This document shows positions 24,323-31,989 of a stretch of 64,000 nt of DNA, in pieces. The position numbers and the translations under genes were made by a program. Below the pieces are notes generated by a model. It did not search any database. It was given only the letters and a program-made list of their open reading frames with translations, and was not told where the DNA came from. The stretch lies in assembly GCA_029262675.1 (NCBI GenBank), contig JAJCYW010000016.1, forward strand, positions 1 through 64,000. Direction: 5' to 3'. Position 1 is the stretch's first letter. Each line of letters opens with the position of its first letter. Source of the stretch: Chloroflexota bacterium (GTDB taxonomy: Bacteria > Chloroflexota > Dehalococcoidia > DSTF01 > RBG-16-68-14).

Positions 24323-25517
24323 AGCGGAGAGCCTCCACAGGAGTAATCTTGGTAGCTCGCCAAGCCGGCAAGAACGCGGCCGCACCCGAAAGGAAGGTCG
24401 CCAAGAGCACTACCTGTGCCAGGCTGGCGACCTCCACCACCTCTCTTAATCCGAAGCCGACCAAACTGTCCAGCAGGAACGCCACCGGAATGGAGATCAG
24501 GCCGCCGAGAAGGCCAATGATGACCGCCTCGGCAACGATGGTTCCCAAAACAAGCGCCTGGCTGGCGCCGATTGCGCGCAGGGTGCCGATCTCCCGAGTG
24601 CGCTCCGCCACCGCCATGATCATGACGATGGCGACCACTATCGCGGCGACAGCATAGACAGTCCAGTTGATGATGTTGAAGAACGTCCGCTGGCCGCCCA
24701 GTGCATCGTTCAGACTCTGCGCGATCTCTGCTTCGGTGATGACGGCTACGTCCGAGACTTGCGCCCGGATCTCCTCCGCGAGTTGCGAGACGGCCCCAGG
24801 CTGCCTCGCGGTAACCAGCAAGGCCGACACCGAAGCAGGCTGCTGAAAGATCTCCTGGGCAGTCCGAAGAGGCATCAGGATTGGATTAGAAGCAACTCGG
24901 TCGAACTCATCTTCCCCTCGAATCCGGCCCACGACCAGCAACATCTGACCCGCCACAGTTATCTGGCTTCCCACGTTGGGATCATCAAATACGCCGGCCG
25001 CCACGTCGCCCAGGATCACCTCCTTCGCCTCCGGTCCGGAGAACTCCGGCAGGCCGTGCTCCAGCCGAGCGTCGCCTGCGGGGTAGCCATCGGGATCAAG
25101 ACGCGCTTCATCGCCGACAAATGCTCGCACCTTGTCGTGGTGTAGGCCGACGGCCAGGGCTTCGGATGGCGCGTTGGGGAAAGGAGGCCCGGCCAGCTCT
25201 CGGAATAGTACTGGCGTTGTTCTTGATTCATCCACTCGATCTCGAACCGCGACGACGATGCGGTCTGCATCATCCTCTCTAAGGGTGTTGTTGATGGGTG
25301 GGAATTCCTGCCCGGAGGAGCCTGAGAGCGGCTTTGATGTCACGAAGAATTGGCCCGCGCCGGAGTACTTGGCCAGTTCGTCATCCATGCTCCGTTCCGT
25401 GAAGTCCAGGATGGCCGTAAGCAAGATGACAAGTTCAAGCCCGACGGCGATACCGATCAGCGTCAAGATTGTCCGCAGCTTGTGCTGCCACATGTTCTTC
25501 CAGGCTAGGTCAAACAT
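24315..25517 (-). CDS. ABC transporter permease, MacB/FtsX family
   Basis: A 400-residue permease with the four-helix MacB topology: one N-terminal helix (IGIAVGLELVILLTAIL), a large extracytoplasmic domain at about residues 45-275, then three C-terminal helices (YAVAAIVVAIVMIMAVAE, LGTIVAEAVIIGLLGGLISI, VVLLATFLSGAAAFLPAWRA). The cytoplasmic loop ERTREIGTLRAIGAS is the FtsX-domain signature and the C terminus [13 protein letters not shown] is typical. It is paired with the ATPase at 23636. Its ATG lies 10 nt after the stop of a cyclase head remnant. Confidence 0.92.
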   Translation of the reverse strand: MFDLAWKNMWQHKLRTILTLIGIAVGLELVILLTAILDFTERSMDDELAKYSGAGQFFVTSKPLSGSSGQEFPPINNTLREDDADRIVVAVRDRVDESRTTPVLFRELAGPPFPNAPSEALAVGLHHDKVRAFVGDEARLDPDGYPAGDARLEHGLPEFSGPEAKEVILGDVAAGVFDDPNVGSQITVAGQMLLVVGRIRGEDEFDRVASNPILMPLRTAQEIFQQPASVSALLVTARQPGAVSQLAEEIRAQVSDVAVITEAEIAQSLNDALGGQRTFFNIINWTVYAVAAIVVAIVMIMAVAERTREIGTLRAIGASQALVLGTIVAEAVIIGLLGGLISIPVAFLLDSLVGFGLREVVEVASLAQVVLLATFLSGAAAFLPAWRATKITPVEALRYE

Positions 25518-25526
25518 GCCTCGCTC

Positions 25527-25580
25527 TTATTCCTGGCGTGAGCCGTGTTCCGCCTTCGCGTACTGGATGCGCGGCTCCAT
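25527..25580 (-). pseudogene. Head remnant of a cyclase gene (copy B)
   Basis: An 18-codon frame, MEPRIQYAKAEHGSRQE then TAA, whose first ten residues match the complete cyclase exactly. It starts 2 bp after the stop codon of that cyclase (TGA-CG-ATG), so it marks the beginning of a second tandem copy. The sequence leaves homology before the ABC permease start at 25517. Confidence 0.75.
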
Positions 25581-25582
25581 CG

Positions 25583-26920
25583 TCAGCTTCGTTCCTCGGC
25601 CTGCACCACGAAAAGCCGCTGCGGCTCGGCGATGCCCTTCAGTTCGTGCTCGCCGCGGTCCTCGAACTCGACGCCCGCCGAGGTGCGGGCGAGGTCGCGC
25701 ACGGTTGCCGAGACCAGGATCTCCCCAGGGCCGGAGGCCCCTTGTACCCGCGCCGCCACCTGCACCGCGCCACCGTGGACGTTGTTGCCTTCGCGCACGA
25801 CGTCGCCGGCGTGGATGCCGAGGTGGAGTGGCAGGCCGGCCTCGTTGCCCAGGTCGCGGCAGCGCTGGGCGGCATCGATTGCTTGGCGCGCCGACGTGAA
25901 CACGGCCATCACGCCATCGCCCAGCACCTTGCCCTCGACCGGCGTGCCGCCTGCATCGCTGATCGCGCCGCGCAACGACGCGTCCAGCTCGCGCTCCTGC
26001 TCGCGGTAGGCGGCGTCACCGAGCTTGGTGGTGAGCGCCGTCGAGTCCGCGATGTCGAGGAAGAGGATGACCGCGGTGCCCTGTGGGTGATTGGAGTGTT
26101 TGATTACGGGATGACTGGCCACTCCGAGAAAGTCGTCGATCACCCGTTGGACCGCCATACGGTCGCCCACAGCCGGCATGAGGTATGACCCCTCGAGAAC
26201 AACGAGTCGGGCGCCGCGTACTCCAGCAGCCAATTGGCCGGCGGCCTCCATATTCGGATAGCTCATGTCGCGCCGGTGTAGCACAAGCGTGGGACACCCC
26301 ACCTGTCCAACCAAGGCCGACGCGTCAAGGTGGCGAAGGTCCTCCACGTAACTGACCCAGCGTTCCGAAGTGTATTCATCGCGGAATCTTTTCGCCGACT
26401 CCTTCGCAGCCGCGTCCCCCAAGTCAGCGGTACTACTGACCATCGCCTGGCTTAAGAGCTCCCAGTTCGCCCCTGCGAACGCCTTGTGAGCTTCGAAGTC
26501 AGGGTGATACAGGTCTAGCCCGCGCGCGGCTGAGCACCAGAGAACAAGGTGACTTACGTGACCCGGGTGGCGAGCCGCGTAGGCTATGGCAACCGGCCCG
26601 AAGAAGTAGCTGCCTACTAGCGTGAACTCCTCCAGCTCACACTGAGCCACGACGGCCTCCAGATCAAGAACATGGGCATCAAGTGACAGGTCCGATACGC
26701 CGCCCTGTGACAGACCGAGTCCCCTGGCGTCATAGAGGATCACCTGCCTCGTCTGCGCCCGCTGTTCGTAGAACGCACGAGCGTCCTCGTTCCGTAGGAG
26801 GACTTGGGCCGGCGTGGCCGCCCCTAGTGGCGTCATTACTTCGGGCGAGCCCTGACCCAGCGTGTAGTAGGCGACGCTGACGCCGTCCTCGGTCTTCGCG
26901 TACTGGATGCGCGGCTCCAT
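25583..26920 (-). CDS. Alpha/beta-hydrolase-like domain fused to class III adenylate/guanylate cyclase
   Basis: A 445-residue cytoplasmic fusion. Residues 1-270 have the alpha/beta-hydrolase fold (VILYDARGLGLSQGG), but the nucleophile elbow reads GSYFFG (103-108) instead of G-x-S-x-G, and the C-terminal catalytic His is replaced (LEGSYLMPAVGD). The domain is therefore probably a sensor rather than an enzyme. Residues about 280-440 are a class III cyclase domain with metal-binding Asp289 (FLDIADST) and Asp335 (LGDGVMAVF), and NVHGGAVQVAARVQGASGPG. The product should be cAMP or cGMP. It is the only complete member of a broken tandem array. A TAGACT box lies 9 nt before the ATG. Confidence 0.88.
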   Translation of the reverse strand: MEPRIQYAKTEDGVSVAYYTLGQGSPEVMTPLGAATPAQVLLRNEDARAFYEQRAQTRQVILYDARGLGLSQGGVSDLSLDAHVLDLEAVVAQCELEEFTLVGSYFFGPVAIAYAARHPGHVSHLVLWCSAARGLDLYHPDFEAHKAFAGANWELLSQAMVSSTADLGDAAAKESAKRFRDEYTSERWVSYVEDLRHLDASALVGQVGCPTLVLHRRDMSYPNMEAAGQLAAGVRGARLVVLEGSYLMPAVGDRMAVQRVIDDFLGVASHPVIKHSNHPQGTAVILFLDIADSTALTTKLGDAAYREQERELDASLRGAISDAGGTPVEGKVLGDGVMAVFTSARQAIDAAQRCRDLGNEAGLPLHLGIHAGDVVREGNNVHGGAVQVAARVQGASGPGEILVSATVRDLARTSAGVEFEDRGEHELKGIAEPQRLFVVQAEERS

Positions 26921-26929
26921 AGCAGGGCT

Positions 26930-26935
26930 AGTCTA
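26930..26935 (-). promoter_or_regulatory. Predicted leaderless -10 box of the cyclase gene
   Basis: TAGACT on the minus strand, ending 9 nt before the ATG at 26920. No ribosome site between. Confidence 0.4.
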
Positions 26936-27014
26936 CACCATTCTCCTTGTCAGCATCTCGTACGTCTGCTACTGTCTGGGCACCTGACAAGTCCAGATTC
27001 AACAGGAGTCTGCC

Positions 27015-27431
27015 GTGGCCGTCGATAAGAAGAAGACGGAAGCGCCGAGGGGCGGCGATTCTGCCGCCTACACATTCGTCACCGTCTGCCGCTCGGATGA
27101 GCTGGCGGATGGCGACGTCCGCCAGCTGAAGGCGCGCGGCAAGGAGCTAGCCGTCGGCCGGCTCGTCGGCGGGCAGTTGTTCGCCGTCGGCGGGCGCTGT
27201 ACGCACCTGCGGGCGCGGATGGGCAACGGCGAGCTGAACGGCACGCTGCTTTCGTGCCCCTGGCACAAGGCAGAGTTCGACGTCGCCGACGGCTGTGTGG
27301 CCAAGTGGGTGCAGGAACCGGCGGCGCTGAAGCTGCTCTACGACGCGGCGCTGCCCGCCTTCATGAAGCGCAGCCTCCCCACCTACGACATCAAGGAAGA
27401 GAACGGCGACGTCCTCGTCGCCGTTGACTAA
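27015..27431 (+). CDS. Rieske [2Fe-2S] ferredoxin-like protein
   Basis: A 138-residue soluble protein with one Rieske domain. The cluster ligands are Cys and His in GRCTHLRARMG and Cys and His in LSCPWHKAEFDVADG, the standard CxH...CxxH pattern. There is no signal peptide or membrane helix, so it resembles ferredoxins or electron-transfer components of dioxygenase-type systems or stand-alone NirD-like proteins. The GTG start has a CAGGAG ribosome site. No oxygenase partner lies nearby. Confidence 0.9.
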   Translation: MAVDKKKTEAPRGGDSAAYTFVTVCRSDELADGDVRQLKARGKELAVGRLVGGQLFAVGGRCTHLRARMGNGELNGTLLSCPWHKAEFDVADGCVAKWVQEPAALKLLYDAALPAFMKRSLPTYDIKEENGDVLVAVD

Positions 27432-27432
27432 G

Positions 27433-27485
27433 GCCGCGGTGCGGCTTGAAGTTCGAGAATCGAACTTCTGGCTATTCGCGTAGCC
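27433..27485. repeat. Three adjacent hairpins after the Rieske gene
   Basis: GCCGC/GCGGC with loop GGT (27433-27445), GAAGTTCGA/TCGAACTTC with loop GAA (27448-27468) and GGCTA/TAGCC with a 6-nt loop (27470-27485) fill the gap before the DUF2961 gene. No T-tract. Confidence 0.6.
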
Positions 27486-27495
27486 GAAGAATCGT

Positions 27496-28566
27496 ATGCC
27501 CGGCCTCTCATCCCTCGCTGATCTGCCCCGCCTGCGCGACGCTCGCCGCCGCCGCGCCTCGTCGTACGACACGACCGGCGGCAATGCCGACTACTGGCTG
27601 CTCCAGCCGGGCGAGACGCGCACGCTGGCGGACGTCGCTGGCCCCGGCTGCGTGAAGCACATCTGGGTGACGCTGATGTCGCGGGAGAACGCCCATCCGC
27701 GCCGCAGCGTGCTGCGGATGTACTGGGACGGCGCGGAGACGCCGTGTGTCGAGGTACCGACGGGCGACTTCTTCGGCATCGGCCACGGGCTGATGAAGGA
27801 GTTCGCGTCGATCCCGCTCTCGATGAGCCCGCAAGCCGGGCGTGCCTTCAACTGCTTCTTCCCGATGCCGTTCGCCACGGGCGCGCGACTGACGCTGACG
27901 AACGACGGTGAGCGTCGCCTGATCGCGTTCTTCTACGTCGACTACGAGGAGTACGACGCGCCGCAGCCGGCCGTCGGCCGCTTCCACGCCCAGTGGCATC
28001 GCGAGAACCCAACCGACGGCTGGGGCGACGACGCGCGCCGTTTCCCGGACGACGCGGAGTATCGCACCGAGGTCTGGGCCACGCCGAACCTGGACGGCGC
28101 GGGCAACTACGTGCTGCTGGAGGCGGAGGGCCGGGGGCACTACGTCGGCTGCAACCTCAACGTCGACTGCTTCCGTCGCGCCAAGAACGACTGGTACGGC
28201 GAGGGCGACGACATGATCTACATCGATGGCGACGTGTCACCCACGCTGCACGGCACGGGCACGGAAGACTACTTCAACACGGCCTGGAGCCCGCGCCAGG
28301 AGTTCTCAGCGCCGTACCACGGCCTGCCGCTGACGTCGGGCACGGAAGACTGGCCTTACAAGGGCAAGCACTCCATGTACCGCTTCCACATCGAGGACCC
28401 GGTCTACTTCCAGAAGTCGATCCGCGTGACCATCGAGCACGGCCACGCCAACAACCTCAGCAACGACTACTCATCGACCGCCTACTGGTACCAGACGGAG
28501 CCGCACGCCGCGTTCCCCGCACTGCCGCCCGTCGCGGCGCGGCTGCCGCGGCCGGACGTGGAGTAG
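27496..28566 (+). CDS. DUF2961 (GH172-like) glycoside hydrolase family protein
   Basis: A 356-residue protein with the DUF2961 jelly-roll signatures: GPGCVKHIWVTL, LRMYWDGAETPCVEVPTGDF and FGIGHG near the N terminus, FYVDYEEYD in the middle, and DDMIYIDGDVSPTLHGTGTE, DYFNTAWSPRQEF and SMYRFHIEDPVYFQKSIRVT toward the end. Members of this family have been shown to act on difructose anhydrides and D-arabinan (GH172). There is no signal peptide, so it may act in the cytoplasm. A diverged copy of its last 31 codons lies at 30679. Confidence 0.85.
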   Translation: MPGLSSLADLPRLRDARRRRASSYDTTGGNADYWLLQPGETRTLADVAGPGCVKHIWVTLMSRENAHPRRSVLRMYWDGAETPCVEVPTGDFFGIGHGLMKEFASIPLSMSPQAGRAFNCFFPMPFATGARLTLTNDGERRLIAFFYVDYEEYDAPQPAVGRFHAQWHRENPTDGWGDDARRFPDDAEYRTEVWATPNLDGAGNYVLLEAEGRGHYVGCNLNVDCFRRAKNDWYGEGDDMIYIDGDVSPTLHGTGTEDYFNTAWSPRQEFSAPYHGLPLTSGTEDWPYKGKHSMYRFHIEDPVYFQKSIRVTIEHGHANNLSNDYSSTAYWYQTEPHAAFPALPPVAARLPRPDVE

Positions 28567-28634
28567 GGCCGCTGCTGTCGCAGCGGCTTCGCGTTAGCGC
28601 TGGCGATCGTGTAGGCTTGGCGCGAGAGGCAGAC
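28567..28634. repeat. Hairpin after the DUF2961 stop
   Basis: CCGCTGC/GCAGCGG with a 4-nt loop lies a few bases after the stop codon. A similar CGCTGCT/AGCAGCG hairpin follows the displaced DUF2961 tail at about 30776-30791, so the 3' hairpin moved with the tail. Confidence 0.5.
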
Positions 28635-30050
28635 ATGAGGCGGCTAGTTGTTTTCACAGTTCTCGCGGTGCTCGCCGCTTCTACGGCGGGGCTATCGGGG
28701 CGCGCGCCCGTCGCCTTCTCACAGACGCAGACACTCGCGATCCATAGTGGACGGCTCTTTGATGGCACCGGGGCGCCGGTGATCGAAGATGGCGTTGTGC
28801 TCATCGAGGGCACAAGGATCGTCGCGGCTGGCGCAGCAGCAGATGTCATCGTCCCAGATGGTGCTGCCAGAATCGATGCCAATGGCGGGCTGATCATGCC
28901 CGGCGTCATCGACAACCACATGCACTTGGAGGGCGGCGGACGTCTGGTCTGGGAGGACTATCTTACGCCGTGGCTGAAGGCTGGCGTGACGACGCTGGTC
29001 AGCAACGGGGGCCTGCGGGACGGAGGCGTTGTTGGAGACGGCATTGTCATCGAAGACGGCGTAGCGTTCCTCAGGATCACCGTAGAAGGGCTCAGCGAGC
29101 GGCCGCCGCGGATGCTAGTATCTGGCCCCATTCTTACGGCGCCGGCCGGATATCCCGCCACGCGTCGCGAGCCGTACTCAGAACAGGCCGCTCAGTTCAT
29201 CGACGGGCCGGCGGACGCGGGAAGCCGCGTGGCCAGGCTCATCGACGAGCAGGGCGTCGACTTCATCAAGGTGGCGATCGAGGTCGGGTTCGACAGCGAC
29301 TACGGCGACGCCGGCTGGCCTGTCCTGGACATGGAGACGCTGACAGCGATCGTAGAAGCTACGCACGAGCGCGGTCTTACGGCGCGGGCTCACGTGACGC
29401 AGGAAGGCGAGCTGGGGGCGGCGCTCGACGCTGGGTTCGATGTCGCGGCGCATACGCCGCTCGAGCCGCTGTCCGACGAGGTCCTCCAACGGGCGGCCGG
29501 CGCCGGCATGATCTTCGTGAGCACCGCAAACATCTGGGGCTCGCAGCGCGGCGAAGCCGTTCCCGACAACCTGAGGCGTTACACGGAGCTTGGAGGCCGC
29601 GTGGCGCTCGGCACAGACTTCCCGTTCCAAGTCGGTTCGCAGATGCCGGTTCAGGAGATGCAGTTGCTTATCAGCGGCGGCCTGACGCCGGAGCAGGTCC
29701 TGATCGCAGCGACGAGGGACAGTGCGGCCGCTGTGGGACGCGAGAGCGACCTAGGAACGCTCGAGCCAGGCAAGCTGGCCGACGTGATCGTTGTTGATGG
29801 CAACCCGCTGAACGACATCAGCGACATGGCGCGCGTAAGCACCGTGATCCTCGAAGGCGAGATCGTGGTCGGAAACGTCATCGAAGCTCCTCAGCCGGCC
29901 TCCACCCGAACGCCTCGACTGCCGGATGCCGGCGGCGCTCCGCCCGAGAGCGGCCAGGTCCTGTGGCCGTTCTACGTCGCCGCGGTCATCGTCCTCGGGG
30001 GTGCAGTTGTCGGTGTAGGACGGTTGACCACCCGGCGCAAGATTCAGTAA
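28635..30050 (+). CDS. Secreted, membrane-anchored amidohydrolase
   Basis: A 471-residue amidohydrolase-superfamily protein. It has a signal peptide (LVVFTVLAVLAASTAGLSG), an N-terminal strand domain (IHSGRLFDGTGAPVIEDG) and a TIM barrel with metal ligands HMH in IDNHMHLEG, Lys in VDFIKVAIEV, His in LTARAHVTQEG and VAAHTPLEPL, and Asp in ALGTDFPFQVG. The LGTLEPGKLADVIVVDGNPL block is diagnostic. A C-terminal membrane helix (WPFYVAAVIVLGGAVVGVG) with a basic tail anchors it outside the cell. The ATG at 28635 begins the signal peptide. The substrate is probably a peptide or cyclic amide and is not predictable. Confidence 0.85.
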   Translation: MRRLVVFTVLAVLAASTAGLSGRAPVAFSQTQTLAIHSGRLFDGTGAPVIEDGVVLIEGTRIVAAGAAADVIVPDGAARIDANGGLIMPGVIDNHMHLEGGGRLVWEDYLTPWLKAGVTTLVSNGGLRDGGVVGDGIVIEDGVAFLRITVEGLSERPPRMLVSGPILTAPAGYPATRREPYSEQAAQFIDGPADAGSRVARLIDEQGVDFIKVAIEVGFDSDYGDAGWPVLDMETLTAIVEATHERGLTARAHVTQEGELGAALDAGFDVAAHTPLEPLSDEVLQRAAGAGMIFVSTANIWGSQRGEAVPDNLRRYTELGGRVALGTDFPFQVGSQMPVQEMQLLISGGLTPEQVLIAATRDSAAAVGRESDLGTLEPGKLADVIVVDGNPLNDISDMARVSTVILEGEIVVGNVIEAPQPASTRTPRLPDAGGAPPESGQVLWPFYVAAVIVLGGAVVGVGRLTTRRKIQ

Positions 30051-30095
30051 GAGGTTTGGGCTCAAGAGCGGGACTCTGCAGGATGAATCCCGCAG

Positions 30096-30641
30096 CTACT
30101 GCTGCGGGGGGCCGGCTCGCCCCGTCCAGCGGATCGAGTCCGTCAGTTCATCAATTAGCGTTTCGATCTTCTCCAGTTCCGTCAGGCGTCCTAGCTCATC
30201 GGGGACATGGCAGCGCTCGATCCTGTGTTCCCGATCTCCCCGCCGCACCGACGTGACCGTTGCGTCCACGCCCGTTATCTGACAGTGAAAGTCCGTTGGA
30301 AGCTCGAAGAAGCCGCTCTCTTCGAAGCGGCGTACCAGAAGGCTAACGTCCTCTAGCGGGATCTGATCGCTTCGTGTTCCGATAGTGTCGACGTTCTGAA
30401 ATCCCTCGTACACCACGCTGCCGTCGCCGCGAATCGTCAGGCTGTATTCGGGGCACGGGCGGCGACAGGAGTCATCCGTAGTATTGGCGGGATACGTCCC
30501 GCGCGTCATCGTGATGACGAGGTCAGCCAGCGCCGGGTCGGCCGTCGCTGTCGGTGCAGCTGAAGGCGAGCTATCAGCACAGCTCGCAAGCAGTAGCACG
30601 GGCATAAGTACCAATAGCAGGATTCCGGAGCGATCTGTCAT
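30096..30641 (-). CDS. Lipoprotein with a DUF6438-like domain
   Basis: A 181-residue lipoprotein. The signal ILLLVLMPVLLLASC contains a lipobox (LLASC), followed by a Ser/Thr/Ala-rich linker. The body carries VITMTRGTYPAN, then PCPEYSLTIRGDGSVVYEG, resembling the DUF6438 domain (strand, Asp-Gly turn, strand), and later FEESGFFELP and CQITGVDATVTSVRRGD. The function is unknown. I start at ATG 30641 (MTDRSG), giving the signal peptide at once. It is convergent with the amidohydrolase gene, which has a CCGCAGC/GCTGCGG hairpin at its end. Confidence 0.7.
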   Translation of the reverse strand: MTDRSGILLLVLMPVLLLASCADSSPSAAPTATADPALADLVITMTRGTYPANTTDDSCRRPCPEYSLTIRGDGSVVYEGFQNVDTIGTRSDQIPLEDVSLLVRRFEESGFFELPTDFHCQITGVDATVTSVRRGDREHRIERCHVPDELGRLTELEKIETLIDELTDSIRWTGRAGPPQQ

Positions 30642-30678
30642 AGTCGGACACCGCCTAAGTCTTCTCAGACTATACAGC

Positions 30679-30772
30679 ATCAACGGCCTACTGGTACCAG
30701 ACGGAGCCGCACGCTGCGTTCCCCGCGCTGCCGCCTGTTAGCGAGAGGTTGCCGATGCTGGACGTGGAGTAG
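30679..30772 (+). pseudogene. Displaced 3'-end fragment of a DUF2961 gene
   Basis: The frame STAYWYQTEPHAAFPALPPV then SERLPMLDVE and TAG matches the last 30 codons of the complete gene (STAYWYQTEPHAAFPALPPV then AARLPRPDVE). Most base differences are at third positions and no frameshift is present, so this is the end of a diverged homologue rather than a decayed recent duplicate. The body is absent; upstream are the amidohydrolase and a lipoprotein gene. Confidence 0.8.
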
Positions 30773-30793
30773 GGGCGCTGCTTTAGCAGCGGC

Positions 30794-31888
30794 CTACACG
30801 GATTCAATCTCTGCAAGTGCCCAATCGAAGGCCGACAACAGACCCGTCATGTCCGACACTTCGGAAACAAGGAAGCTAGGGTACTTGCTCGCGTCCTCTG
30901 GCAGTTGAGCTCCCGAAGCCTCGTTGACCTTAATTAGAAGCTCGACACGAGCATCCTGGCTTTCGAAGGGAGGGCGTTTCTTTAGATCTCCGAAATGCAT
31001 CTGTAGGTGACCGCTCGTCCAGACCGAGAAGACGCGATGGGCGGCTCCGTCATGCGAAAGTGTCGGTGTGAACGAGCCGGTCTGACGTCCCTTGCCCCAC
31101 GAAATCTCCAACCGTCTTTCAGCAGCCCAGGCCATGATATTCCTAGCGGACTCTACGGACTCAGGCGCCTCTGACTTAAGCACGTCGAAGAAGGAATCCT
31201 CATCCCAACTCTTGCTGGGCCCGATTTGGTTTCTTGGTTTGGACGTTTGGGCTACGACTTGCGGTACCAGTGTCTGCAGTCCGTCCTCAGACAGGAACTG
31301 TTTCACCTCAACAGCGAATACTTCTGCGGGCGTCATCTGTTCACCAAGGAACTCGACGATTCGTCGGAGCTCGGCAGGAATCGCATCGGCGAGGAATACA
31401 AGCCGAACCTTGCCAGCCTTCAAATTCGTGGCGACCTTATCCCAAAACTCGTTCTCATCGAAGTCGCTGCCAAGGAGCCCAATCAGTTCTTCGGTAGGAT
31501 CGTCCCAGTGTGCATAGAAGCGAGCCCTAATCTCCTCTATTGGCCAGTACACGACGCTGTTGGCCGCGTAATCCAGCATCTGACCAACTACCTCGCGGCG
31601 AATTCGGGAGTCTGTGCTGCGCTTCACTTCGACCAGTGTCGGAATGCCGTCTTGGTCGACAAATAGATGATCGACGGACCAGCGATCTGAGCCTTCCTCC
31701 TCGGAGGGCACCCCGGCCTCAGGCTTGATGAGGACGAATCGCCGTGGGCTATCACTGAGCATCTGATCGCCGGCAAGGAGATCTGGATACTCTGTGAGGA
31801 GATCCTGCAAGCGAGCTTCAGACTTGTACTTCTGCTCGTTCATCTCGACCAACTTCTTGCCACGTACTAAGAATATCTTGCCGCCCAT
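30794..31888 (-). CDS. PD-(D/E)XK nuclease-like protein
   Basis: A 364-residue protein. The N-terminal third carries a restriction-endonuclease-like core: SVDHLFVDQDGIPTLVEVKR gives Asp in VDHL and E-V-K in VEVK, followed by a helix with Arg/Gln (IRREVVGQMLDYAANSVVYW). This arrangement resembles DUF91/NucS-like and type I restriction-type nuclease domains. The C-terminal two thirds contain SFTPTLSHDGAAHRVFSVWT, of no recognised family. It is a stand-alone gene with a GGGAGG ribosome site. A role in DNA repair or defence is an inference. Confidence 0.7.
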   Translation of the reverse strand: MGGKIFLVRGKKLVEMNEQKYKSEARLQDLLTEYPDLLAGDQMLSDSPRRFVLIKPEAGVPSEEEGSDRWSVDHLFVDQDGIPTLVEVKRSTDSRIRREVVGQMLDYAANSVVYWPIEEIRARFYAHWDDPTEELIGLLGSDFDENEFWDKVATNLKAGKVRLVFLADAIPAELRRIVEFLGEQMTPAEVFAVEVKQFLSEDGLQTLVPQVVAQTSKPRNQIGPSKSWDEDSFFDVLKSEAPESVESARNIMAWAAERRLEISWGKGRQTGSFTPTLSHDGAAHRVFSVWTSGHLQMHFGDLKKRPPFESQDARVELLIKVNEASGAQLPEDASKYPSFLVSEVSDMTGLLSAFDWALAEIESV

Positions 31889-31989
31889 GGCTGCCTCCCG
31901 GTCAATGCTGCTGCGCGCTCCGAACGCTGGGTATGTGCCAGGCCTTGGTCGAGGTCACCGCGCCGCCGCACATAGGATGCTAACCCCTC

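Noticed and set aside
27993..28630. Long upstream extension of the amidohydrolase frame through the DUF2961 gene
   Set aside because: The extension is antiphase to a well-conserved protein; the signal peptide starts at ATG 28635.
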